Shown piece by piece: positions 25,501-36,700 of a stretch of 64,000 nt of DNA. The translations under genes and the position numbers were made by a program. This DNA comes from Protonemura montana. Lineage: Eukaryota > Arthropoda > Insecta > Plecoptera > Nemouridae. The notes beneath the pieces are model-generated. The model worked only from the letters and a program-made list of their open reading frames with translations. It searched no databases and was not told the origin of the DNA. Each line of letters begins with the position of its first letter. Position 1 is the first letter of the stretch. The stretch spans positions 15,276,651 to 15,340,650 of the forward strand of contig OX387603.1 in the NCBI GenBank assembly GCA_947568835.1, read 5' to 3'.

Positions 25501-27950
25501 GAACTAAATTGGTGCCACTCTCGCAGAAATGAGATTCTGGTTGTATTCCAGAACTTACTGGATTTTCTGGCCCTAGTTGGCTTTCAAGAAAATCTAATAG
25601 ATCCAGTACGTTTTGAAATGCAATCTCTGTATGAGACGAGATGAGCCTCTATATGTTCCATCATTATTATGGCAAAATTATTTTTTATCTCGTCTGTTCT
25701 AATTGGGGGAAAAGTTGCAGAAATGTACTCCAGAGCAGACTTATGCTCTGAGAGCACTGATATAGACATAAGACCCCCTACATCATCGTTCAAATTTTTT
25801 ACGTGCATACCTGGTATCTGCTTGGCCCAGCCAATGATGCTGACCAGCTCCTTGTCATAAAGGTCGCTGAGCGTGGTGACAACGCGATGCTCCGGCTCCG
25901 CAGTCTGGTCTAACGAAGCAGTCAGCATGTCCGGTTCACACGCCACCAGCATCTCCAGGATCTTGTTGTCTGCGCAGACGATGAATACACAGTCGGTAAA
26001 AGGGCCTTGAGATTTGAGGGTACATAGTGATCAGAAATATTTTATATCCTAACATACAAGTTTCTTCGAAACTGATTTTTACTGCTCTTTGTAACTTAAC
26101 GGATAATGTCTTTTTGTTGGCTCATTCTTTTAAAGTCTTGCATGTTCCCATGAATAGTTAAAGCTTAGTCTCCTCTCAATAGAGGAGAAAACAGAATACA
26201 CTTAGAGAACGGTCACAAAATTGTGACAAGCTAAAAGTACTCAAGTACATTTATCTATTAAGAAAAGATACTTTGCAGCAAGGCAGTGTAGAATAAAATT
26301 TATTGTCAAGAGAGCATGCGGAGAATTACCTACATAACTAATCAAATCACATACGTTGCAGCACAGGTGGTTTTCGGAGAACTGCTTTTAACAAACAAAT
26401 TGGAAGAAAACCGTGGATCTCGTTACAAAATGATAAACCTCAAGCGAATTAAAATTCTTATTGCAAATACTTACAATAGAGAGAATATTTTACTGGTGCG
26501 TCACCGTTTAAATTGGAGACCAGGGTTCTATTATTTCCCGAAAGGGTTTACATTTTTGCGGGAGAAGCAGTGTTCACAATAATCAAACGTAGTTCGCTTG
26601 CAATTTAAGATAAAACAACCAGCAAATATTCTGAAGATTCAGAAGAATGCCATGTGCCTCGAAATGAAGGTTTACCTTGCAGTGTGGGCGTCGGCTTGTG
26701 GCCTGGTGGAGACGACGCCTGCGCATGCCCAGCCAGTGGCTCCGGGTTTCGCCGGTACTTCTGTCTGCCACCACGCACCCTGTCCAGCCGCACGCCCTCT
26801 TTCAGCATGCCCATGCGCAGGCACTTGTGAAACCTGCACGCCTGGCACGCCTTACGCCGCCGCTTGTTGATCTCGCACTCGCCGCACGCAGGGCAGGTGT
26901 ACTCGATGTTGCCTGTTGCCCAGAGAGGTTTCGGTCATGTCTTTATTTTTTGCTATACTTTTGATGCCATGTTTGCTAGTGGATCGTGATATGCATTTTT
27001 TTTTTTTTTTATTTCACAGATTTGAACCGAAGTTACTAGATTTACATGTAATATTTATTTTGAAGTCTACAAAAATTCCATACCTTTGGGAGATGTTGCA
27101 TAACATCAAAAGGGTATATGTTGGCCAAATTGATCTTTCTAAGCACTTGGTGTAATTTCAAGTAAAACAAATGCATTAGTACTCTCAACAAATGTTCAAA
27201 CACAAGTGTTAAGCAAATATATCCAGCTTTTTTTTTTACAAAACCAGTTAAAACCAGCAAGCATTTAATAGTTCACACAATAAAATGTGTGTTCTTTCTT
27301 ACCATGATATAGCTAAGAGAGAATCAATATTGAAATATAAGCCCTCTCAAAATTGTCAACATCATGAAGTGTACAGCCAGGCATGGAACCATCTGTGATC
27401 CTGTCCTACTACTTATTCGAGCCAGTAAATGTGCTGACCTTGAATGGTGCGCTTAAAGAACGCTTTGCAAGCCTCGCACGACGCAACTCCGTAGTGGAAG
27501 CCAGAAGCGACATCCCCGCACACCAGGCACAACCTCCGCGGTAATTCTTCCTTCATTCCCTCCTGCAAAGCAGAGCAAAAATTTAGAGCCAGTAACAACC
27601 CAATCAGCACTTGCTTCGGGCAGTAGGTTCATCACACTTTCTCAAAGAAAATAAACAACTAGATATAGGTGCGTTGAACAGTTTTGCAATCTTCCGAAGA
27701 ATGCCGTACTATATGTTCGGCATTCTTCGGACTATAAATTAAAATAATGTCTATGACTATAAATAAAAAAATGTTTTTAAAAAACTTCCTTATTGTAAAT
27801 GCATTTTACTCAATTGCCCAATTTTTATCTGTTGACACGAGTGTATCATGTATCTCATAATGTATCTGTGTCATGTGTATCATAATGTATCATGTATCTG
27901 TGTACAAATGACAAGTCTCATACCTTATGATCAATCGTGAAAATAAAGAA

Positions 27951-27981
<31 letters not shown>

Positions 27982-29424
27982 GTTCTTTCTGAAGATGTCT
28001 GCGCCATCACTATTGTTAAAGTTGTCGAATGCCCCTGGCCGTTTTAGGACCAAAACCATTTGAAACAGAGGAAAACAGTTTAATGCACCAATATGATTCC
28101 ACAAGTCTCTGAACCACGCTGCTAATAGACGCAGGCCACAGTTTTATTCTATAATAAGCTATCATTTAAAATATGTGATGGTCAACTTCAAAAAAAAAAA
28201 GAAAAAACTGATTGCGACATTAACAGCACTGTAAAAAATGAGATATTAACCTTTCATTCCCGCTTTACTTAAAGTTGTCCCCAATCTATTATGTGCAATA
28301 ACTAGTTCTGGCTTGTTTCATTGTTTACAGTAGCTTCGTTGGCTCTAATTGCCTAGCAAGCAGAGTTGTGGCCTTTAGATACGAGGGCTAGGGCAAATCG
28401 CCAAGCAAGTGGTCTTGGTCTTTAAAAACTATGAGCTATCGTATGGATCGGACGGGATTTTTCTCGTCGTACCTCTGTGTTGCCGAGTGCCGAGTCTCCA
28501 AGCGACTGTGTAGTCGAGGAGCAGTACTGGTGGTCGGGACTTGCTGGCGATCCTGACTGAGTCACCTCGTATCGCCGCAGCTCCTGGCTTTCGCACATCT
28601 CCATCTGCACATAGGACAACCGTTGCTGCCGTCAATATGTTGGGCAATAATATTTTTCATAGCAGTTCTCGCTTGTCAAGGTGCTACGGATCTATTTATT
28701 ATAGGATAACAACACTTTTCACTTTAAAAATGTAGCTATAAGTCCAGACGGCTTACAGTTCACAGGCAATTAAATTTTACAATCTAATTGTGTAACTACA
28801 CAGACAACTCGAATACGTCGTGAACTAAACCTACAAGAGAGCCACTGATTGGACTTAGGTTTGTTAAATTTGAACCCTTGACAAGTCAGGTATCATGATA
28901 TTTTTTATAGAAAGGTCTGAAACGCTGACATTGTAGAATATTCATCCACATACGCAAATCAATTTTGCTTAAATTCCTCTAACATGATATCTGTATTACA
29001 GGGATCAGCTTGTGCACTACTCCCATTGTGAGTGAGTAAATCTTGTACAAGAAATTGAATCCGATTATTTTCCGTAAGTGTAGATTCCAATGGTCTCCTG
29101 CAATCAATAGAAGCTAGAAGCTAGAAGTTTTTAGTTTGGTCCAGGCAGCGATCGATGCAGAGATCGAACGCAGAATGATTAGAAGATTGAAGCACTTATA
29201 TAAACCCCCACTATTCATTCAAAGATGGAGACACAGAAAATGTTTCTAAAAGGATTTGACATGCTCCATGATAAAGATTTGGAACAGATTCTCACATCAG
29301 TGTGCATCACAGTGGTAGTGGGTGAGTACATGCTGGAGTCGGACGGCGAGCAAGCGCGGAAACCGCCGCCAGCCGACTCCTCCTTCTTGATCCGCGTGGG
29401 CGGGACGTCGCCGCTTGTCGACAT
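22386..29424 (-). CDS. ERR: Estrogen-related receptor (nuclear receptor), complete coding region in 8 exons
   Basis: Join, minus strand: 29424-29296, 28604-28473, 27562-27439, 26912-26676, 25969-25811, 24558-24377, 23491-23319, 22548-22386. All junctions are GT-AG and phases match; total 1299 bp, 432 residues plus TAG. Seen: N-terminal IKKEE SUMO-type motif (about residues 14-18); C4 DNA-binding domain about 98-165 with P-box CEACKA (116-121); the C-terminal extension [13 protein letters not shown] that lets ERRs read a TCA extension before AGGTCA; a ligand-binding domain from about 208 with the [11 protein letters not shown] signature; and AF-2 helix [11 protein letters not shown] at 419-429. 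Length fits the family (human ERRalpha 423). ERRs are constitutive nuclear monomers or dimers; Drosophila ERR drives glycolytic and mitochondrial genes in embryos. The start is the first ATG of the first recognised exon, but the frame is open back to the acceptor (GTG TCG CTA ATG), so an upstream exon may add residues. Family assignment is near certain; the exact N-terminus is not. Confidence -1.
23319..23491 (-). CDS. ERR: ERR exon 7 (ligand-binding domain helices 7-9)
   Basis: Acceptor TGTTTAG, donor GTAAGT, 173 bp, phase 0 to 2. Encodes [21 protein letters not shown] followed by the helix-9 segment. The [10 protein letters not shown] stretch is a hallmark of the ERR/ER clade. Confidence -1.
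24377..24558 (-). CDS. ERR: ERR exon 6 (ligand-binding domain helices 4-7)
   Basis: Acceptor TTGCAG, donor GTAGTT, 182 bp, phase 1 to 0. It starts [17 protein letters not shown], the nuclear-receptor ligand-binding signature that forms the coactivator groove with helix 3, and ends [10 protein letters not shown]. Confidence -1.
25811..25969 (-). CDS. ERR: ERR exon 5 (ligand-binding domain helices 1-3)
   Basis: Acceptor TGCGCAG, donor GTATGC, 159 bp, phase 1 to 1. Encodes residues 208-261, opening [16 protein letters not shown] and closing with the helix-3 signature [12 protein letters not shown], which is highly conserved among ERR, RXR and steroid-type receptors. Confidence -1.
26676..26912 (-). 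CDS. ERR: ERR exon 4 (second zinc finger, T/A box, hinge)
   Basis: Acceptor CAACAG, donor GTAAAC, 237 bp, phase 1 to phase 1. Encodes the second C4 finger with the D-box PACGE (136-140), [20 protein letters not shown], the C-terminal extension [11 protein letters not shown], and a short Pro-rich hinge. The D-box carries an additional Cys (138, codon at 26884-26886) where ERRs I recall have Thr or Asn. Confidence -1.
27439..27562 (-). CDS. ERR: ERR exon 3 (first zinc finger, P-box)
   Basis: Acceptor TTTGCAG, donor GTCAGC, 124 bp, ends in phase 1. Encodes residues 88-129: [15 protein letters not shown], then [14 protein letters not shown]. The four Cys ligands and the ERR-type P-box CEACKA are intact. 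The split after the first zinc finger, inside GN-IEY, is a common nuclear-receptor intron position. Confidence -1.
27840..27979. repeat. Short tandem repeats in ERR intron 3
   Basis: Imperfect units built from TGTATCATGTATC and TCATAATGTATC at about 27840-27903, followed by an (ATT)n microsatellite at 27951-27979. They lie in the intron between ERR exons 2 and 3. Confidence -1.
28473..28604 (-). CDS. ERR: ERR exon 2 (N-terminal linker)
   Basis: Acceptor TGTGCAG, donor GTACGA, 132 bp, phase 0 at both ends. It encodes residues 44-87, including [16 protein letters not shown], which resembles the SPERQLCSSTTSL segment I recall from Drosophila ERR just ahead of the DNA-binding domain. It starts with ATG GAG ATG and is symmetric, so skipping it or initiating inside it would keep the frame. 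Confidence -1.
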
Positions 29425-29433
29425 TAGCGACAC
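29296..29433 (-). CDS. ERR: ERR exon 1 (first recognised coding exon)
   Basis: The acceptor is a T-rich run ending TACAG immediately before 29433; the donor is GTGAGA after 29296. It encodes the disordered N-terminal activation domain: the start Met at 29424, [12 protein letters not shown] (a psi-K-x-E sumoylation motif as in other ERR N-termini) and a Ser/Tyr-rich tail. It ends in phase 0. A 5' UTR exon must lie further upstream and was not identified. Confidence -1.
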
Positions 29434-30456
29434 CTGTACAAAAAAAAAACGATTGAATTTAGTAATTTTTGTTGAAGAATTACCCTGTCACTTAGTCGCT
29501 ATCATTGTATCCGACCACTTACAGCCTTTACAAAAGTCACGGTTTTGATTTGATAATGACTCCCTACAGAAATGCAAGGTATTTGCTAACAAAGATTGTT
29601 TTCCTACATTTTTTTTTAAATACACACAAAAAAAATCCATTTGAAATGGCAGTGAAATACAAAAATATACGAAGTCTATTACAGGAACAACCATTTTGAC
29701 AATTTTAAATTATGTACATCAGACTCAGAAAAGAATTTCTTATTTCATTGATCCAAGAAAGCAGAACCAAACCACTTTGGCTAGGACCATTAGTTATGTT
29801 TTATGGCACTGCTGTAGGGTCCAATTATTTGAGGAAATTATCTTTGTAAAAAGTCATCAAAGTGCTTGAAAAATGAGAAAATTGCTACAGATTAGGTCAG
29901 TATCACTGTCAGCTGTGAAAATGTAAGGTATGGAATGTTCCTGGCAGTGGCCTGTGATTGCAATATAATATGGCAATTTTTTACAATAGGTCCAGACAAG
30001 GAATTTTAGATTTTGGAATTTCGGAACTTGTAAGTCATGTCTATGAAACGTATGTATGTGGACAACAAATAGCTTCAAGTTTTGTTTTCTGAGTAGCATG
30101 ATATGCACGGTAGCATGATATGGGTATCAAATTATTGTTGAGCAGGTGGCTACCCACTTGGGGCCAGTTTGGACCACATACCCACTGCAATTGTATTTTG
30201 GACAACCAGTTTGATCTATTTGCAGGATAGGACACCTAAGTTTAGTTTCCAGACATTCAATGATCATATTACTAGTATAAAAGTAATGTCATCTCGCCAT
30301 ATTATAGTACCCATTTTGATAAACCACTATTGCATTTTCATATATCAATTGATCAATTAAGTCAATAACTTTGAAGTACTAAACAATCAACAGGTAAACA
30401 TGAGGGACCATTGTTCTAGGCTATGCTTAGTGAGTTGCTGGTGAAACTCATTGAAA

Positions 30457-30899
30457 CCGAATGGTTTAGCCTGTTGGAAACATCGGTTCTCGTGAGATCA
30501 CCGAAGTTAAGCAAAACTGCGTTGAGTCGGGTATTGGATGGGTGACCATCATACACATGACCAGTTCTGTTCGGGAGAGAGGTTGGCGTAATGAAAGTTA
30601 GTATAGCATCTTCATTCGCCTTGCTTATCTACCTCTCGACAGCATAGATTTGTGGATGAAACCTGCTGTTTGAGTTGTACCGTCCTTCGGAAGGGACATT
30701 AAGCCGGTGGTCTCCTTCGTGCTCTTCGACAGGAGTAGGCTACTTGCCGGCATCGGGTTTTCCTTCTCCCTTCTAGGCTAGGTTAGGTTCATCATCATCC
30801 TCATCATCCACTCATTCACCGAAGCCATTAGACCAGTGCCACAGGGTCAGTTGTCAAAACAGTGCGTCGTTAAACACCACAAATCAATCAATCAAACTA
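30457..30899 (+). mobile_element. SINE copy B, 5S-rRNA-headed, full length
   Basis: It begins CCGAATGG, has the 5S-like head (ATCGGTTCTCGTGAGATCACC, with GGATGGGTGACC near 30535) and the shared body, and ends CGTCGTTAAACACC plus an AATC-type tail. The 7-bp repeat ATTGAAA abuts both ends (30450-30456 and 30900-30906), a probable target-site duplication. It lies about 1 kb upstream of the first recognised ERR exon, in the opposite orientation to that gene. The short ORF seen in three other copies is stopped early here by a TAG. Confidence -1.
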
Positions 30900-32082
30900 A
30901 TTGAAAAATCCTAGAGCCTGGACACTAGACAGACAATAAATTGAAAACATGTTTTAAAATCCCTTGTCCCTTGGGTAGAATAACTCTTTCGAAAAACAAA
31001 CTTGAATGTTAATGAGTATTGGTTGCTTGCAAATGCCACAAATCAGACATGTTCAAAAGCAAGCAAAGTGAGAAATTTGTTTCCACACTCAAAAACAAAG
31101 GTTCAACCTTTTACCACTACCCGGTTCCCACAATCTTATATCTGTAAGACCAATTATCAAATATGGCTTGGCGGCTAACAAAATCATCAAAGAAAGCAAT
31201 ATGCTAAAAATACCTACATCTATATGATAAGATTATATGGGTACTGCGTAAACAGAAAGCAATAAAACGAGAAAAAAGCACACCAGTAAAAATAAACTGG
31301 TAAAGTGCTTCCATCAGTGAAAATGTTCTTAAGCAATTGCCAAATTCATAAAAACCAACCGCTATGTGAGATCTAGCTGAGCAATAAATTAGAAATTACT
31401 ATGCAAGAAAACAATAATTTGACCTATTTGTATTTTGTCATTGACTATCTATTTATTCTGTTACTGTCTCATCATTGGTTTATATTTCCACTTAATGTTT
31501 TAAATAATTTATAATCCTTTTGTAACTCTATAGTAATTCATATTGACTGTCTGTACATCATTTTTTATGATAACTGACCTATACTAAGAGATCAAGCACG
31601 TAAAACGTAAAAACTTGTATTTTACATGTTGCATTTTTTTCTTGCAACATCTTTTGATTTATAGTGTACGTCAGCAGTATCACAAGGGAGAAAATAGTTT
31701 TTTTTTACACCAATGAGCAATGTCCAATCATGTGTGGTCTTTTTTTATTTCATTGCCGTTATAGGGCATTGTCGTTTAGTTACGGAAAGGCAATCTATGT
31801 TCTTTAGACTAGAAACTACTAGACTACTAGAAAATTTGACGAAAAAAATGTGTATACTAAAACTTCATTTTGGTTCGCACTTCATTTTTTATGGTTACAA
31901 GCATCCATAACATATAGAGATGCCGGGCATGTCAACCAAAACCCCAGGGAGTAGGGTGAGTTGATGTGCACCATACTTGATCTGAACCAGAGATCGAAAG
32001 CAAGTTTGCAACATGGAAACACGCCACCCGTGAGTGCTGTTCATGTACCTGTAGGACTTGCCTGTCTACGTCACTCAATTGT

Positions 32083-32104
32083 CCTTAGCATTTGCATAAT
32101 GCCA
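32083..32104. promoter_or_regulatory. POU octamer in a CpG-moderate patch
   Basis: The exact octamer ATTTGCAT at 32090-32097 sits inside GCATTTGCATAATGC, whose outer GCAT and ATGC form inverted arms. The surrounding 31920-32280 is less AT-rich than neighbouring DNA. Candidate POU-factor site only. Confidence -1.
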
Positions 32105-33129
32105 AGTTCTGTCGTAAATATACCTCTCCACGAGATGCTGAAGCGTGAGCGCACGTTGGCTTATACGTAAAGGCTGGCGTGCCGAGCTTGTTTCGCTACG
32201 TTGGGAAAAATTTATGTAGGATGCCTGACTTGGCCCGTACAGATACCCCAACAGAAGGCAAAAAGATTCACTTTTGTTAACCAGATTGCCAAATTTAGAA
32301 CCTGCTTGAGAATTACAGTCGTTTTCTTTATTTCTTTACATTAGCAAAGGGTAAAAAAAAAACGGTTTTACATAACTAAACAGAGATGGGCTTTAGAAAT
32401 TGCACATAATTAGGTACGGTTGTACACCCACTTTAAAATAAATGTAATCCCACTTCAATTTTCGATAAAATCGGATGAGGGCTTGTAATTAGGAAAACAC
32501 AGAATATTTGAATAATTAATAACATAACCAGCTTTATCAAACAAAAATCGAGTACTTATGTACAATATTTTGAAAAACTCGTGCAACCACTAGACAAAAT
32601 GAATAGTCTTAGCCCAGCTGTAAAAAAATGTGACATCTATTCAAAATAACGTGGAGGTTGGAGGAGGAGTGGACACATTCCACAACACATTCAGCAACCA
32701 ATGAATTAACCATGAACCATACTCTCTGTGAAATAAAAGAAGCCCGTGATCGATGTGATTGATCACATTCAGATTTCAACGTTCATCAGTCGCCTACGAG
32801 AATCTGGAGTAGATGGTAAGCATAGAGCATTAGAGCAAAGGGTAGCCACAATCCTTCCAGTTGTTCATCAACCTACCGACAGTGGCCACATGCCAACTAT
32901 CCCCTAATAGGCCCCATTTCGCCAAAAAGGCAAAATACTACCTTCACAATCTAATGCAAAAAAAAGGTAACATAAATGTTCACTCTCTTCATGTGCAACC
33001 ATGTAGGTAATTCGTTTCCGTCCCACACCACGCCACATTGTTAGTGGTCGGGATATGGGATAAGAGAAGCAAGCAGATATATACAGTGCTATTGTCCTTG
33101 AACTTGACTATCTTGTCGATGCAATGGCA

Positions 33130-33345
33130 GTCAAGGCCGAACTTGTTCAAGCGGCAAGTAAGCACGACCACGTGACGTCATGCAACAGAGGCGAGCCGGC
33201 GAGAGTATTATGTTGTGCTCTCTCTCCTTCTATTTTTCTATCTCTCTCCTTCTACCTATCTATCTCTCTCTCGCAATACTAGTCAGCGGCGTGCGGTTGG
33301 GACGAAAACAGCTGCTAGCGGCGTGATCGTGGTTGCAGTTTTGGA
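33130..33345. promoter_or_regulatory. Promoter-like block: overlapping E-box/CRE, CT tract, Inr-like site
   Basis: CACGTG (33169-33174) overlaps the palindromic CRE TGACGTCA (33173-33180). A CT-rich GAGA-type tract covers 33219-33272, followed by AGTCAGCGGCG (33281-33291), an Inr-like sequence in CpG-rich DNA. It lies 3.7 kb upstream of the first ERR exon and could serve ERR (minus) or an unannotated plus-strand transcript. No transcript evidence is available here. Confidence -1.
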
Positions 33346-33349
33346 CATT

Positions 33350-33796
33350 ATTCTTATTATTATTTGTGGTGTTTAATGACGCACTGTTTTGACATCTGGC
33401 CATCTGGCACTGGTCTAATGGCGTCGGTGAATGAGTGGACGATGATGAGGATGATAATGAACCTAACTTAGCCTAGAAGGGAGGAGGGGAAACCCGGTGC
33501 CGGCACGTAGCCTATACTCCTGGTCGAATAACACCAAGGGGACCAACGGCTTAACGTCCTTTCCGAAGGACGATACAACTCAAACAGCAGGATTCCTCCA
33601 CAAATCCATGCCGTCGAGAGGTTGATAAGCAAGGAGAATGAAGTTGCTGTACTAACTTTCATCCCTGCAACCTCTCTCCCGAACAGAACTAGTCATGTGT
33701 ATGATGGTCACCCATCCAATACGAGACTCAGCGCAGTGTTGCTTAACTTCGGTGATCTAACGAGAACCGGTGTTTCCAACACGCCACACCGTTCGG
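33350..33796 (-). mobile_element. SINE copy C, 5S-rRNA-headed, full length
   Basis: On the minus strand it opens CCGAACGGTGTGGCGTG, carries the 5S-like head and shared body, and ends in a tail of ATT-type units at 33350-33365. It is very close to copy A over its 3' half. I could not identify a clean target-site duplication. It inserted directly next to the CpG-rich promoter-like block at 33130-33345. Confidence -1.
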
Positions 33797-36700
33797 TAGG
33801 GGTTTTTGACAATCTGGACATTTATTTGACCTCTCTTTACTCACTTGAAAGAAGATATTTCCCAGAAGATTTTTTCCTTTCGCTTGTCAAAACTTACCCC
33901 CACTCCCTCCCCCTACGAACTTCAAGGCTATTGGCATTTTCCAGTTTGAAATTTGAAATTTTAAAGTCTCGTGTTTTTTTTTACTAGTCCGACAGAAAAA
34001 ATGTCTTATCCGCTTTGATACTTTATTTGTTGTAATCAGACAAAAAAAATGTATATAACTGCTTTTATAACTTATAAAAAGCACTTTGCTGTAATTTTTA
34101 TGGGAATATGTAATCAATATGACTGAATGATACATACATGTATATACAATGTATGTGGAAGGAGTTTGGAAATAAACAAATTTACTATTAATTTAATTAC
34201 GCCCAGAGGTCGTAAAGGTACTAGCTGGTACCTAGATCAATTCAATCGGCAAGGGACGCATAATAGGTATGTATTAAATTGATTTTTACTAGATCGTAAA
34301 AGTACTCCTATTGGATTAGCCTGGCTTATAAGTCTGATTGCCAACGGTTGGATAAAGACACGCATATAAGAACAGGTAGATACACAATCTATATATCTCT
34401 CATGACACCCAACAATTACAAATATAATGATATGTTCGAGATTAAAAGCAGTAACCGTTGGAATAATACCTATAAATGATTGCTCTAAGACTGAATATCA
34501 TTACTCGTAGAAGAATCAGGCGATTTAATAGCAGATAACACGAAGACTTTTCCTCTCTGTACGTTCCGTTCTGCGGATACAATAAGGCGAATGATGGAAA
34601 TTGAAGTATCGTTTTTTCCCTATTCTTTACTCATACACCCACCCGATAAATAATTGCAATGTTAATAATCATCTTGTGCCATTCTGTTCTTCCATCTTTG
34701 AAAGTGCATTGTCAAGAGCAGGGAAGCGTGATGTTTCAGGAATTTGTTCCCAAGATGTCTACACTGTGCTATAGTGTTTCCCACAAACCCAGAAGCATCG
34801 TATTCTTACAATAGGTATTTTTTCAAGTATTGGTAGAAATAAATATTTACCTCTGAAATGTGGTAGCTGTCTGAATGGTTGATTTGACTTGGATTGAGAA
34901 TTTTTTCGAATTGCTATGCAATCCTATTTCTGGTGTTTACCTAATTGGAATGAGTGGGGATAGGTGCGTGAGTTGGCAAACAGCTTAGATGGTACAGTCG
35001 AGATGGATTGAAATTGTATCACCTAACAAGATAAACACGAAGCGAACAAGGACCCTCTAATTAACCTAATTGAAAAAATAAAAACTAATGCACTTGCGTT
35101 TTTGGGACGCACCATACCTACAATATGGTACTCCATAGCGTTGTGCCTATGACACATGCGTCCTTCGATCAATCTGCATAAGGGGAGCTGGCAGGAGAGC
35201 AAATGGTGCGTACGTAATTGCAATAATAATAATACTGAGTGAATGAGACCACTGAAATCGCAACGTAACGTCTTGTATTGGCAACAAAGAGGAGAACTAA
35301 ACTGAGGATCTTGTTTGGTCCATCTTTTATCAGACACAAACCTCTCTTGAACTGTAAAACGTAGGATACATGATTCGTCCTTCTAATAGTCTTACTATAT
35401 CAGTACAGCTTACAGTAAATAAAATAAAATATTAGTAAAGAAGTCAGAAAATCGTTCAATCGTTCGGTTTTTAACGAAAATGTGTTAGTAAATCGTAGTC
35501 GATATGTAAAAGAAATATTTTCCTGCATTTTTTTCGAAATACTTGGCTCAAAATGGTTTTAAGTGTACATTCAGCTTACCCAAATCTAGCATCTACAAAA
35601 TTGTGGCGTTCGCAGATACTATATTTTCCTCAAGATGTATTTTTACTTATGAAAGGTTGGTAATTATTACTATCTCATCAAGGCTATAAAGTGGGTATTT
35701 AATTGCCGACTGAAAATCATCCGACATAAATACACTCTTTATTCCCAAAACTCGGGGCAGTTGAGGAAAGCGGTTTACAATCCGATTCAAATATTTTAAT
35801 TTACTTGGTGGGTGAAGAAATTGTGTGAACTATTTAGCTTTTTCGCACTACAACCTGAATATTTCTTTAATTGCATTGCATTTCGGAAGTGCTTGTATTA
35901 TTTAACAAACACTTTAAAATATTTCATTCAAGACACATTGAAAATATATTTCAATTAGCTACACTTATATAATCTTATATTTTCGTGCCAGAAACACAAT
36001 AAAATACGTGAAACGTCGAAAAACGGCTTTATTGTCACTCTAAATAATTTAAAACGGAGTGACATTATTTGTATACCATTTTAGAATCACATGCGATTTT
36101 GAATAAACCACACGTTGCCTTGCACATCAATATTTGGACTCATGCCCGTGATCTTGAACTACTCCTTCCAGATCCAGGGTTCCTGTTTAGTTTAGGGGTA
36201 GTATTTGGGGGTAAATAGCCGAAATAGGACTACTTTATCGACAAAAAAGGAGAATCCTAAAAGGTGGAGTCACCGTCGTTTGGAGTGTTAAGAAATTTCA
36301 TTTTACTTTCTCGCAGATTACTTGCATTTGAGACAGGTTTACGCTCTATTAATCTTTAATAATGCTAATTGATTTCAACATTGATACACATGTATCGATA
36401 TTTCGATATTGTAGAATTTTGTGAAAAAGGACTGTTGCCAGCGCCATTGGGTATCGTCCTCCGCTACCACCTGTTGTAGTCTCGTTTTCCCAGCAGAAAT
36501 TTTAACATTAAAGCTGGCCATCTAACTTTACCTATAAACTCAGTGGTATAGGTAACAGCCTCCTTCCGTGGAGGCAAACATTGACGCGTCAAATTTCTCA
36601 GAAAATCTAATGATCAATAGGATATCTTACATGGGAAAACCGTGAAAGATGGTGTGAGCCCATTCCTTCTGACAGACTGTAATATTATTCCGATCGAATA

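Larger units (their letters stand above)
29434..33129. other. ERR upstream region, left part
   Basis: Should contain the 5' UTR exon(s) and first intron of ERR, but no exon can be placed without transcripts. Apart from SINE copy B and the octamer patch it is AT-rich. Near 32765, ATGTGAT-TG-ATCACAT forms an imperfect inverted repeat containing TGATTGAT, an Exd/Hox-type site. Confidence -1.

Noticed and set aside
22386..29424. RXR/USP or ER as identity of the nuclear receptor
   Set aside because: The P-box CEACKA, the extension [13 protein letters not shown] and the C-terminus [10 protein letters not shown] are those of ERR; RXR/USP has CEGCKG in the P-box, and ER lacks this C-terminal extension.
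30457..30899. Functional 5S rRNA gene
   Set aside because: Only the internal-promoter half resembles 5S rRNA, the 5' and 3' acceptor-stem halves do not pair, and the sequence continues into a shared SINE body and tail.
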